Below are positions 1-7,931 of a stretch of 64,000 bases of DNA, piece after piece. A program made the position numbers and the translations under genes. The stretch covers positions 124,001 to 188,000 of the forward strand of contig JAPPFD010000030.1 of assembly GCA_028823995.1 (NCBI GenBank), given 5' to 3'. Source of the DNA: a bacterium. Lineage in GTDB: Bacteria; Actinomycetota; Acidimicrobiia; Spongiisociales; ZC4RG35. The notes under the pieces were generated by a model that searched no databases, was not told the origin of the DNA, and was given only the letters and a program-made list of their open reading frames with translations. The first letter of the stretch is position 1; each line of letters starts with the position of its first letter.

Positions 1-1290
1 ACTTTCCACAACGGCGATCCCCTCAATGCGGAAGTGGTCAAAGCCCACTTTGACCGGTTGAAGGGCGACGTCACCGGATCGCAGACCGCGCTGCTCGCCG
101 TCAACTACCAGGACACCGAGGTCATAGACGACAACACCATCAAGTTGATCTTCTCGGCGCCCGTACCCGACATCCTCATCGACCTGGCGGCTCCAGGCGC
201 GGGAATCACCAACGCGGCGGCTGTGGAAGCGCTGGGCGACGATGCCGGTCGACAACCGATCGGCACCGGTCCGTTCATCTTCGAGGAATGGGTGGAAGGA
301 AGCCACATTTCCATGGTGCGTAACCCCGACTGGACATGGGGAGCATTCTCCTTCTACGGTACCACCGGTCCGGCCCGCGTCGAGCGGGTGATCTTCCGGT
401 ACATCCCGGACGAGCAGGCCCGCACCGCGGCCCTCTCCACCGGCGAGATCCACTTCCTGGACCTGGTTCCCTTCCAGAACATCGCCCCACTGGAGGCGCT
501 GGATGGAATAACAGTGGAAGGCTTCTCCCTGCCCGGCTTGCCGCAGGCCAACGCCATCAACCCCAACATCTCCCCCACCTCGGACATCCGGGTGCGCCAG
601 GCGATCTTGCACGCGGTTGACCAAGACGCAATCGTCCGGGCGGTGTTCTTCGGACGGGCGCCGGCTGCCTTCGGGCCGCTCTCCAGCGACTTTGCCGAGT
701 ACGACCCGATCGTGGAGACCTACTACCCGCTTGACCCGGCTCGCTCCGTCGAATTGCTGGAGGAGGCCGGATGGGTATTGGGCGATGACGGTGTCCGCCG
801 CAAGGGTGATGAAACGCTGAGCGTCAAGATCATCGAGAATGCCAGCTGGAACCCGTGGGTCGACCTTCTGCAGGCCCAGTTGAATGAGATCGGCTTCGAC
901 GCCGAGGTCGTCACCCACGAGGGCGGCGGCTACTACACCGTGACCGGCGAGACCCAGTTCGCACTTCCATCGATGGGTGACGTGTTCGGCTCCCCGGCCA
1001 CCATTCGCCGGGACTTCCACTCCTCGTCAATCGGCCCCGGCAACATCAACGTCGGGCACATCGACGACCCGCAGTTGGACGCCCTTCTGGATGCCGCCTT
1101 CGTGGAGGTGAACGTCGGCAAGCGCGCCGAGATCCTCTCTGAGTTCCAGCGCTACATGATGGACCAGGCCTACATGGTCCCCATCATCGAGCTGCACTTC
1201 TTCACGGCGTTCTCCGACGCCTTGAGTGGATTCTCGGTTGACGGCACCGGGTTCTACAAGTACTTCGCAGGAGCAGCCCTGAGCCAGTAG
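1..1290 (+). CDS. ABC transporter family-5 substrate-binding protein (5' partial)
   Basis: C-terminal 429 residues of an extracellular solute-binding protein of the peptide/nickel/oligosaccharide class. The frame is open from base 1, so the signal peptide and N-terminus lie outside the window. The first visible residues, FHNGDPLNAEVV, match the conserved FH(D/N)G-pl-AedV block of this fold, and IGTGPFIFEEW and DIRVRQAILHAVD are further family blocks. It binds substrate outside the membrane and delivers it to the two permeases directly downstream. The neighbouring SDR, SMP-30 and mutarotase-like genes hint at a carbohydrate ligand rather than a peptide; that is inference. The family is clear, the ligand is not. 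Confidence 0.93.
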   Translation, partial: TFHNGDPLNAEVVKAHFDRLKGDVTGSQTALLAVNYQDTEVIDDNTIKLIFSAPVPDILIDLAAPGAGITNAAAVEALGDDAGRQPIGTGPFIFEEWVEGSHISMVRNPDWTWGAFSFYGTTGPARVERVIFRYIPDEQARTAALSTGEIHFLDLVPFQNIAPLEALDGITVEGFSLPGLPQANAINPNISPTSDIRVRQAILHAVDQDAIVRAVFFGRAPAAFGPLSSDFAEYDPIVETYYPLDPARSVELLEEAGWVLGDDGVRRKGDETLSVKIIENASWNPWVDLLQAQLNEIGFDAEVVTHEGGGYYTVTGETQFALPSMGDVFGSPATIRRDFHSSSIGPGNINVGHIDDPQLDALLDAAFVEVNVGKRAEILSEFQRYMMDQAYMVPIIELHFFTAFSDALSGFSVDGTGFYKYFAGAALSQ

Positions 1291-1314
1291 CAATGTTCGA
1301 AACCCGACAGGCCT

Positions 1315-1331
1315 GGTGTCGGACCGACACC
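1315..1331. repeat. perfect palindrome after the binding-protein gene
   Basis: GGTGTCGG and CCGACACC flank a single A. It lies 25 bases after the stop of the binding-protein gene and shares two bases with the left arm of the larger hairpin at 1330-1366, so the two structures cannot both form fully in RNA. It could be an operator or part of an attenuating RNA structure. The sequence shows only the symmetry. Confidence 0.5.
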
Positions 1332-1366
1332 TGGGCGGCAAAGGGAACCAACCTTTGCCGCCCAGG
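1330..1366 (+). terminator. 15-bp hairpin between binding protein and permeases
   Basis: Arms 1330-1344 and 1352-1366 are perfect inverted complements around a 7-base loop. There is no T-run after it. In ABC operons such a hairpin between the binding-protein gene and the permeases commonly protects the upstream mRNA or partly terminates transcription, giving more binding protein than permease. That role is inferred from position and stem strength. Confidence 0.7.
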
Positions 1367-1397
1367 GCCTGTTCGGGATTGGGCAGAGTAAAAAGCA

Positions 1398-2327
1398 GTG
1401 CTGAGATACATAGTCGGCCGGCTGGCCCTGACTATCCCCGTGCTAATCGGCGTCGCCACCCTGATATTCCTGCTCATGCAGTTCATACCGGGTGACGCAG
1501 TGACAGCCAAAATGTCGGCTGGAGCAAGATTCTCCCCCGAACAGCAGGAGGTGATGCGAGAGGCTCTGGGACTCAACCGGCCGGTCATCGTCCAGTTGGG
1601 CGACTATCTGTCGGGACTGGTACGGGGCGACCTGGGCCGGTCGATTGCCGGCCGGTCGGTGATCGGTCTGGTCGGCGCCCAGATTCCCTCGACTCTGATC
1701 CTGGTGGCAGCCGGAATGATTGTCGCGCTGGTGATCGGAGTCCCTTTGGGGGTGCTCGCCGCCCGGCGGCGCAACACCCTGGTCGACACGGCGGCCATGG
1801 GGACCGCGGTGCTGGGACTGTCCGTCCCCCAGTTCTGGCTGGGACTGATGTTGATAATCCTGTTCGCGGTCAACCTGGGGTGGTTTCCGGTTCTCAGTTC
1901 GGGAGGGTTCGACGGCCTGTTTCTTCCGGCAATCACCCTGGGCCTGGCCGAAGCGGCCATACTGGCCCGACTGGTGAGAAGCAGCCTGATCGAATCCCTG
2001 GAACAGGACTACATCACCACCGCCCGCGCCAAGGGCGCCTCGGACTCTCGGGTCACGTGGCGACACGGCCTGCGCAATGCCCTGGTGCCGGTGGTTACGA
2101 TGATCGGTCTGCAGACCGGGAACCTCCTGGGCGCCTCGGTGGTGATAGAGACACTGTTCGGACGCCAGGGCGTCGGGAAACTGGTGGTGGACAGCATCCT
2201 CCAACGCGAACTGGCGGTCCTGCAGGGATCCATCCTGATCCTGGCCTCTATTTTCGTGCTGATCAACGTGATCGTGGACATCTTCTACCGAGTCTTGGAT
2301 CCGCGGGTCAAATTGGGAACGACCTGA
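1398..2327 (+). CDS. ABC transporter permease, DppB/OppB type
   Basis: Inner-membrane permease of a peptide/oligosaccharide-type ABC importer, 309 residues, the normal length for the family. It starts with GTG and an N-terminal helix (LALTIPVLIGVATLIFLLM), followed by the usual periplasmic loop and five further hydrophobic segments. The EAA-type cytoplasmic loop that docks onto the ATPase is seen near residues 203-227 (ARAKGASDSRVTWRHGLRNAL). The next permease begins three bases after its stop, so the two are translated together. Its partner ATPases are not next to it; a DppF-like ATPase lies on the other strand at 7.9 kb. Confidence 0.93.
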   Translation: MLRYIVGRLALTIPVLIGVATLIFLLMQFIPGDAVTAKMSAGARFSPEQQEVMREALGLNRPVIVQLGDYLSGLVRGDLGRSIAGRSVIGLVGAQIPSTLILVAAGMIVALVIGVPLGVLAARRRNTLVDTAAMGTAVLGLSVPQFWLGLMLIILFAVNLGWFPVLSSGGFDGLFLPAITLGLAEAAILARLVRSSLIESLEQDYITTARAKGASDSRVTWRHGLRNALVPVVTMIGLQTGNLLGASVVIETLFGRQGVGKLVVDSILQRELAVLQGSILILASIFVLINVIVDIFYRVLDPRVKLGTT

Positions 2328-2330
2328 TAA

Positions 2331-3215
2331 ATGCTTGACTCCACTCCTGCCCCGGCTCCACTGACCGAGACCACCGTTGGTGTCTGGAGGCGGCTCCTGT
2401 CCCATCGCTCGGTGGTGGTGGGTGGCGCCCTGTTCGCATTGGTGTTGATCGCAGCCCTTTTCGCAGACTGGCTAGCTCCCTTCGATCCGGTCGACACCGA
2501 CCCGGTCAACGCTCTCCTACCCCCCAGCGGGGACCATTGGATGGGTACCGACCAACTGGGGCGGGACGTGTTCAGCCGGGTGATCCACGGGGCCCGACCT
2601 TCGCTGATCATGGGATTGGTGCCGATGTTGATCTCATCGATCATCGGAACCACGGCGGGGATGATCATCGGTTACTACGGGAGGTGGGCCGACCTGCTGA
2701 TGACCCGTTTCGTGGACCTCGCCCTGGCGTTCCCTCCCATCCTCTTGGCCCTGACGGTGGTGGCGGTGCTGGGACCGGGGCTGTGGAGCGTCTCCTTGGC
2801 CTTGGGTCTGTCAGGAATCCCGTTCTACATCCGCATGGCCCGCGGCCAGGTTATCCAGGCCAAGGAGGCGCCGTTCGTGCAAACCGCCGTGGCGATCGGC
2901 GCCAGCGACCGACGGGTGCTGTTCCGCCACATCATCTACCGCGTGTTCCCGCCCATCCTGGTGATGATGACCATTCACGTGGCCGGGGCCATCCTGGCCG
3001 GTGCGGCGCTGAGCTTTCTGGGACTTGGTATTCCACCACCCACCGCGGAGTGGGGAACCATGATCCAGGACGGACGCCAATTCCTGGCCCTCTCGTGGTG
3101 GACGGCGTTCTTCCCCGGGGTGGCGCTGGCCATTACAGTGTTTGCCACCAACCTCTTCGGCGACGGGCTGAGAGACGTGATCGACCCCAGATCGAAAGGA
3201 CAACCGATCAGATGA
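2331..3215 (+). CDS. ABC transporter permease, DppC/OppC type
   Basis: Second permease of the importer, 294 residues. It has an N-terminal cytoplasmic stretch and a first helix at about residues 32-50, then the DppC block with GTDQLGRDVFSRVIHGARPS and the EAA loop AIGASDRRVLFRHIIYRVFPP. The C-terminal PPPTAEWGTMIQDGRQFL is typical of the family. It should pair with the preceding permease to form the transmembrane channel. Its stop overlaps the ATG of the following SDR gene (ATGA), implying translational coupling of transport with a dehydrogenase. Confidence 0.93.
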   Translation: MLDSTPAPAPLTETTVGVWRRLLSHRSVVVGGALFALVLIAALFADWLAPFDPVDTDPVNALLPPSGDHWMGTDQLGRDVFSRVIHGARPSLIMGLVPMLISSIIGTTAGMIIGYYGRWADLLMTRFVDLALAFPPILLALTVVAVLGPGLWSVSLALGLSGIPFYIRMARGQVIQAKEAPFVQTAVAIGASDRRVLFRHIIYRVFPPILVMMTIHVAGAILAGAALSFLGLGIPPPTAEWGTMIQDGRQFLALSWWTAFFPGVALAITVFATNLFGDGLRDVIDPRSKGQPIR

Positions 3216-3982
3216 TGGGCTCCAGAGTGGCTGTGGTAACCGGCGGCGCCGCCGGCATCGGACGGGGATGCGCCCTCCGGCTGGCTTCAGATGGATATCG
3301 GGTGGCGGTGATCGACATCGACGTGGAGGGAGGCGAGGAGGTCGCCGCCGGGATTCGCTCCGATGGTGGCGAAGCCTTCTTCTTGGAATCCGACGTCGGA
3401 GAGCCCGACGCCTTTCCCGGGATCGTGGCGGCGGTGGCCCGCCGGTGGGATGGCCTGCACGTACTGGTCAACAACGCCGGACTGGACTACAACGAGCCGC
3501 TGTCGGAGATGACCGTCGCCGCGTGGGACAGGTGCCTGGAAGTGGATCTTCGCAGCGTAGCCCTTTCAGCCCAGGCGGCCGCTGATCTAATGGAGCGTTC
3601 CGGAGGAGGCAGCATCGTCAACATAGCCTCGGTGATGGCCTGGTATACCGTCCCCGCCTACGGCGCTTACACGGCTTCTAAGGCCGGAGTGATCGGTCTC
3701 ACCAGGACCCTGGCGCTGGAACTCGGACCTAAAGGGATCCGGGTGAACGCCATAGCCCCTGGATTCATCGACACCGCCGCCTGGGACAGAGTGCTGGCCA
3801 AGATGGATGACCCGGAGGAATTCGCCGCCTCGGTTGCCGCCCTTCATGCCGTGGGTCGACGGGGAAAGCCCGCTGACATCGCAGGGGCGGTGGCATTCCT
3901 GGTCGGAGACGACGCCGGTTTCATCACCGGCCAGACCCTGGTGGTCGACGGCGGACTGACGGCTCAAATACGGCTTGGTTAG
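3212..3982 (+). CDS. SDR-family oxidoreductase
   Basis: Short-chain dehydrogenase/reductase of 256 residues, classical length. The cofactor motif TGGAAGIG is at the N-terminus, followed by an acidic end of beta-2 (VIDID), which favours NAD over NADP. The NNAG motif, a catalytic Ser in GSIVNIAS and the YTASK Tyr-Lys pair are all intact, and the C-terminus carries GQTLVVDGG. The start is the ATG overlapping the stop of the permease gene; a second ATG follows directly. Its place at the end of the transporter operon suggests it oxidises the imported compound, probably a sugar or polyol. The substrate cannot be read from the sequence. Confidence 0.9.
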   Translation: MMGSRVAVVTGGAAGIGRGCALRLASDGYRVAVIDIDVEGGEEVAAGIRSDGGEAFFLESDVGEPDAFPGIVAAVARRWDGLHVLVNNAGLDYNEPLSEMTVAAWDRCLEVDLRSVALSAQAAADLMERSGGGSIVNIASVMAWYTVPAYGAYTASKAGVIGLTRTLALELGPKGIRVNAIAPGFIDTAAWDRVLAKMDDPEEFAASVAALHAVGRRGKPADIAGAVAFLVGDDAGFITGQTLVVDGGLTAQIRLG

Positions 3983-4044
3983 CAAGGCTTCACCCGAGGG
4001 TCACCGGATGGGGACCCGAAGGGATGCTGGAGCGGCCAGGCGCC

Positions 4045-6096
4045 CTAACCGGACCGTTGACTTACACGAATGTCCTCGGCCGAGACCCGGCCAAATATTG
4101 CCTCGGCCAGGTCGGCAGTCGGAACCCCGAACCACTCGTAGAAAGACGAAATCAGATAGTAAGCGTCGACTTCCGGATCTCCAGTGAGAGGTACTCCTCG
4201 GTGCGGAGGGTGATCCACAACCCCTTTGTTTACCTCAGAGGTGAGAACCAGCAACTGGGGATGGCTCGTTCGAAGAGACCTTCCCCCAGACCAATATGTC
4301 CACGACATTCCTGTTCCGTGAGGCAACAGAACGCGATAAGCAAACCGGGCGAACTCCAGGGCCCACTCTCTCACCGTCCACCTCTTGACTGCCAAACGAG
4401 ATCGGCTCGTCCGATAGGGCTGCCCCAGAAACCTGTCAGTGCCGGCTGCCACTGCCACCATAGTCCCCAGAGGATGGATCAAGACGCCACGCCGACCCTT
4501 TTCCACAATTGCCATACACTGATTGATCGGCTCCACCTCCCAGCCGACTCCGAGCCCATCACCGATGCCCCCTCTGAGTGAATGTACCGTCACATTCTTG
4601 AGAGCACCGGCCACACCGTCAGACGAATAGAAATCGGGGAAGGAGACATTGGCCGAGGGGACAATCGCCAATTCCCACAAAGCAGACTTGCCCAACTGCA
4701 GCTTCTCAACCATCTGTTCGGTGGCATCCCGGACCGCTGGATGAAGTGGGTCCCGGTCTGCAGTCAGGAGAGCCTGCTGTCGGAACCTGGGTTGACCGGG
4801 GGTGGCAGGCTCGTAGTGCCAGAGCTTGTCAATAGGGACGGCATAGATGTCTTCGGCCAGTTGGTAGGGCATATCACCCATGTAGAAGACGATCCCGGCA
4901 TGAAAACGTGAGCCAAGCTCCTGTCGCAGGAAAATAAGTCCCTTGGTGTCGGCCTTTGAGATCCTGGCTGCGGACTTCACCTCTATACCCATCACGGTTC
5001 CGGTGTTGAAACGCTCCACCACCAGATCGACCTCAATCCCTCCCCGGGTTCGCCGGTAGCCGATCTCGAACGACTCGTCAAGCCAGGAGATCGCTTTGCG
5101 TATCTCCCCAACCACGAAAGTTTCCAACAAGTGTCCGAACGAAGTTTGAAACAGGGGATCAGCGCCAGTGGCCCGTTCCGGCGTCAGTCTAAGAATGCGA
5201 CTTGCAACACCCGAGTCGACCAGATGCAGCTTTGGACGGGACACCGGTCCCCTATCCGTAGGCTTCCAAGCGGGCAGGCGAAAGACAAAGAAGAGCAGTT
5301 CCAATAGGCGGGTGTAGTTCTCAGCAGTGCGTGTGGTGATTCCTATGTCCCGGGCTGCTTTCGCAATGTTGAGCAGTTGTCCGGTCTGGGCGCCATAGCG
5401 AAACAACAACCTTCGCATGTCTGCAGGCTGGCGGATGTCCGACACGGTTGATCGGCCGTAATCGAGGGACTGGCCGATATAGGAGTCGAACACCCGATTC
5501 CGGTCATCGGAGGTTCGACTGAGCAAAGCCCGGGGAAAACCCCCGCCTAACACTCTTTCGACGTACTCACTGCGAGAGGTATGAGAACGTCCCCTGGACA
5601 TGACCTCCTCCATTTCGTGAAAGGCAGCCTCGACAAAGTTGCCTGGAAGACCCTCAATCTCGATTTGCGAGAGTGGGAGTATCTCCACTCCCGTCAGCCG
5701 ACCCACCAGCGCCTCCAAACCCTCTGGATTGGACTGCCCGTCAGCCGACCCGGTCAGCACAAACTGGCCGGGGGAGCCATCCCTGTTCAGTTGAGCCTTG
5801 ATATCTCCAAGCAATGGTGGAAGGCGCAGGTATTCATCAATGAGAACCGGCCGAGGACCGCCTAGGAAGCGATGGGGATCGGATTCAACCTGATCCCTGA
5901 CAGCGACGTCGTCGAGATCGACTATGTGAGCGGAGAAGTGTCCGGCAATCTTCTGAAGCAGGGTGGACTTCCCCACTGTCCGCGGTCCTTCCAAAACAAC
6001 CACCGGACTGGTTCGAATGCGCTGAAGGGCGACATCCAGAGCGCGACGGTTGTAGAGATGGAAGCTGCCTGAATCCATGGTCGGCAGTATACTCAT
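4045..6096 (-). CDS. AAA+ ATPase with DUF4143 and an unassigned C-terminal domain
   Basis: 683-residue protein. Residues 30-120 form an AAA_14-type ATPase core: Walker A GPRTVGKST at 37-45, Walker B VLIDEY at 84-89 and a sensor-like VLTGSA at 113-118. A DUF4143 region follows, ending in a PD-(D/E)xK-like signature (EVDLVVE then IEVKSA, about 355-375) typical of these proteins. Most relatives stop near residue 425. This one continues for about 255 residues (430-683) that I cannot assign to a family; they contain aromatic-rich segments such as MSWTYWSGG. The gene stands alone between two halves of a transporter locus and has a 14-bp inverted repeat just upstream. Relatives are proposed to act in defence, toxin-antitoxin or stress roles, but the function here is unknown. 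Confidence 0.85.
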   Translation of the reverse strand: MSILPTMDSGSFHLYNRRALDVALQRIRTSPVVVLEGPRTVGKSTLLQKIAGHFSAHIVDLDDVAVRDQVESDPHRFLGGPRPVLIDEYLRLPPLLGDIKAQLNRDGSPGQFVLTGSADGQSNPEGLEALVGRLTGVEILPLSQIEIEGLPGNFVEAAFHEMEEVMSRGRSHTSRSEYVERVLGGGFPRALLSRTSDDRNRVFDSYIGQSLDYGRSTVSDIRQPADMRRLLFRYGAQTGQLLNIAKAARDIGITTRTAENYTRLLELLFFVFRLPAWKPTDRGPVSRPKLHLVDSGVASRILRLTPERATGADPLFQTSFGHLLETFVVGEIRKAISWLDESFEIGYRRTRGGIEVDLVVERFNTGTVMGIEVKSAARISKADTKGLIFLRQELGSRFHAGIVFYMGDMPYQLAEDIYAVPIDKLWHYEPATPGQPRFRQQALLTADRDPLHPAVRDATEQMVEKLQLGKSALWELAIVPSANVSFPDFYSSDGVAGALKNVTVHSLRGGIGDGLGVGWEVEPINQCMAIVEKGRRGVLIHPLGTMVAVAAGTDRFLGQPYRTSRSRLAVKRWTVREWALEFARFAYRVLLPHGTGMSWTYWSGGRSLRTSHPQLLVLTSEVNKGVVDHPPHRGVPLTGDPEVDAYYLISSFYEWFGVPTADLAEAIFGRVSAEDIRVSQRSG

Positions 6097-6114
6097 AATA
6101 AAGCGTTTGACTTT

Positions 6115-6147
6115 CGTATTTTACTCCTGCATAAGGAGTGAAATACG
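6115..6147. promoter_or_regulatory. 14-bp inverted repeat upstream of the AAA/DUF4143 gene
   Basis: CGTATTTTACTCCT (6115-6128), a 5-base spacer, then AGGAGTGAAATACG (6134-6147): complementary at 13 of 14 positions. It is 18 bases upstream of the minus-strand ATG at 6096, in a patch clearly richer in A+T than the flanking genes. Position and symmetry fit an operator for a dimeric regulator, possibly autoregulation. It could also form a hairpin in the 5' leader. Confidence 0.65.
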
Positions 6148-6163
6148 CAGAAGATCGCCCCGG

Positions 6164-6985
6164 TTAGTTGAAAAGAGGCTGGCCGGGAGTGTCGGGGGTC
6201 ATCACCGAGATGTGCCAGCCTCCCAGGTTGGCCAGGAACAATTGCTCCAGTTCCGGACCTCCGAAGGCACAGTTGGTCACCCGGTTCATGGTCAGGCCTC
6301 GCTCGTCCCGGGCCACCAGTTCAATTTCCCCGCCGGGGCGGATGCGCTCGAGGGCGCTGGCGCCGAATGAGGTCACGTACAGGTTCCCGTCGGCGTCAAA
6401 AGCCAACCCGTCGGGCATGGGCAGCAGGGCCCCCGGGGCACACACCTGCTCGGGCGGGGTACCCGATCCGTCCAGAGGAACCCGCACCACATCGTCGGTG
6501 GCGGTCTGGGCGACGTACAGGAACCTGGCGTCCTGATCGATGGCCAACCCGTTGGCGTAATAAAAGGGACCCGAGTGGTACACCGTGGCCTCGCCGCCGG
6601 GACTGATACGGTAGATCTCACCGGTCGGTCCCGGATAGTCCCCAGAGCCCGACACGTAGAGACTCCCGTCGGGTCCGAAGGCCGGGAAGTTGGGCGCCCG
6701 CAGGGGACGACCGTCCACCGAGTCGCAGAACACCTCCCATTCCCCGGATGCGGCAACCCTGACGATGGTGTTGTCCTGGCTGCAGACATAGCAATAGCCG
6801 TTGCGGTCGAAAGCCAGGCCGGCAGCCATGGCCTTCAACTGGCAGATCATTTCGGGCTGACGGGTCTCGGGGTCTATTACATAGATCTGTCCTGCTTCTC
6901 CTCCGGCCCAGACCCGGCCGTCGGGGTCGATCGCCACGCATTCAGGATGATCAAGACCAGCGCTGTAAACCTCTACCTGGCTCAT
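6164..6985 (-). CDS. SMP-30/gluconolactonase-like beta-propeller protein
   Basis: 273 residues forming a six-bladed propeller of the SMP-30/gluconolactonase/LRE class. Repeated blade motifs are visible: HPECVAIDPDGRVWAGGEAG, LPMPDGLAFDADGNLYVTSF and ANGLAIDQDARFLYVAQT. Conserved Glu (PEC), Asn (YANGLA) and Asp (PDGLAFD) positions match the divalent-metal site of this family. The usual activity is hydrolysis of aldonolactones. No signal peptide is seen, so it should be cytoplasmic. It is the last gene of a minus-strand set with a mutarotase-like protein and an ABC ATPase, consistent with sugar-acid catabolism. AGGAG lies about 10 bases before the ATG. Confidence 0.85.
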   Translation of the reverse strand: MSQVEVYSAGLDHPECVAIDPDGRVWAGGEAGQIYVIDPETRQPEMICQLKAMAAGLAFDRNGYCYVCSQDNTIVRVAASGEWEVFCDSVDGRPLRAPNFPAFGPDGSLYVSGSGDYPGPTGEIYRISPGGEATVYHSGPFYYANGLAIDQDARFLYVAQTATDDVVRVPLDGSGTPPEQVCAPGALLPMPDGLAFDADGNLYVTSFGASALERIRPGGEIELVARDERGLTMNRVTNCAFGGPELEQLFLANLGGWHISVMTPDTPGQPLFN

Positions 6986-7001
6986 TTCACTTCATCTCCT
7001 T

Positions 7002-7931
7002 TCATAGCTCGCTGAGCCGCACGCTCAACCATGCTTTATGAGTCTCTCCACCCCTAAGCACCGGCGCCTGTCCACGGTCAATGGCGGCAGCCAGCCCATC
7101 GGCCGGCCAGGCGTTCACCGGCTCGACCGCCATCGAACTGAGCCGGCCAAACCAGGGGAAACGGGAAGCCTTCCGGTTTATCCACAACCAGGCATAAGGA
7201 AAGGCGTCCGCCGACCATTCGAACGTCAACCGATCGGCGGTGTCAGGTCGCAGGATGTGGCAGGCTGGTTCGGGAACGTCTGTGAGGTACGCCAGGCGTT
7301 CCACCGGTTGGCGGGGCATCTCCCCCAGGTCAACCGGCTCTCCGTCCCGGCTCTGTACCCACGGCCAGGAGTACGGGCCTCCCGGTGACAGGTCGTCCTC
7401 AGGCACCCCCAATCCCGGAACCTCCAGACGGGCCCCCTCCATGATCATGCGGGTGCCAGGCGGTGCCGCGAAGGTGGGGTGATGGCCCCACAAGTAGTGA
7501 AAATCCATCTCTGACGGATTGTGGACCTCCTCTTCCAGGTGAAGGCGGGGGCTTTGGGGATCAAGAGTCATCTTGCGGATCAGAACCAACGGGGTGTGGG
7601 TGTAGCAGCGAAGGGTGGCCCGGCTGTCACCCGAAGTCTCCAAGATCTCCCAGGGGGCCAGGGATGCCTCACCGTGAACGGGGTGGGCGACGCCCGCCAC
7701 CGTGCAACCTGCTCCTGCGTTGGGGAACATCTCCTGCCACCCGCCCCGATGTTCGGACAGCCAATCGAGGTCGGAGGAGTAATAGGAGGCGCCACGGGAG
7801 GCCCGCAATGGCCAATCGGACTCGATCCACGCAAGGCGATTCCGCCCCCCCGGCCGGCCCAACCAGAAGATCTCCGCTCCCTTCTTCTCTTCGACCCTCA
7901 CCTCGAGGTGGGCGGTTCGAAGTCGGATCAT
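7002..7931 (-). CDS. aldose 1-epimerase / galactose-mutarotase-like protein
   Basis: 309-residue galactose-mutarotase-like beta-sandwich protein. Recognisable are the N-terminal strand pair with GAEIFWLGRPGG, the GGWQEMFPNAG loop, a catalytic-type His in LWGHHPTFAAPPGT and a late Glu (AVEPVNAWP) in the position of the general base. Such proteins interconvert sugar anomers or bind related sugars. The ATG overlaps the stop of the upstream ABC ATPase gene (ATGA), so they are co-translated. Longer upstream extensions of this frame run antisense through that ATPase gene and are not coding. Sugar specificity is unknown. Confidence 0.82.
   Translation of the reverse strand: MIRLRTAHLEVRVEEKKGAEIFWLGRPGGRNRLAWIESDWPLRASRGASYYSSDLDWLSEHRGGWQEMFPNAGAGCTVAGVAHPVHGEASLAPWEILETSGDSRATLRCYTHTPLVLIRKMTLDPQSPRLHLEEEVHNPSEMDFHYLWGHHPTFAAPPGTRMIMEGARLEVPGLGVPEDDLSPGGPYSWPWVQSRDGEPVDLGEMPRQPVERLAYLTDVPEPACHILRPDTADRLTFEWSADAFPYAWLWINRKASRFPWFGRLSSMAVEPVNAWPADGLAAAIDRGQAPVLRGGETHKAWLSVRLSEL

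Noticed and set aside
1443-2405. Long minus-strand frame across the first permease gene
   Set aside because: High-GC antisense shadow; composition is Gln/His/Arg-rich and it covers a clear DppB permease on the other strand.
4024-4581. Plus-strand frame of 185 residues opposite the ATPase gene
   Set aside because: It is antisense to the well-supported DUF4143 reading frame and has no recognisable protein features.
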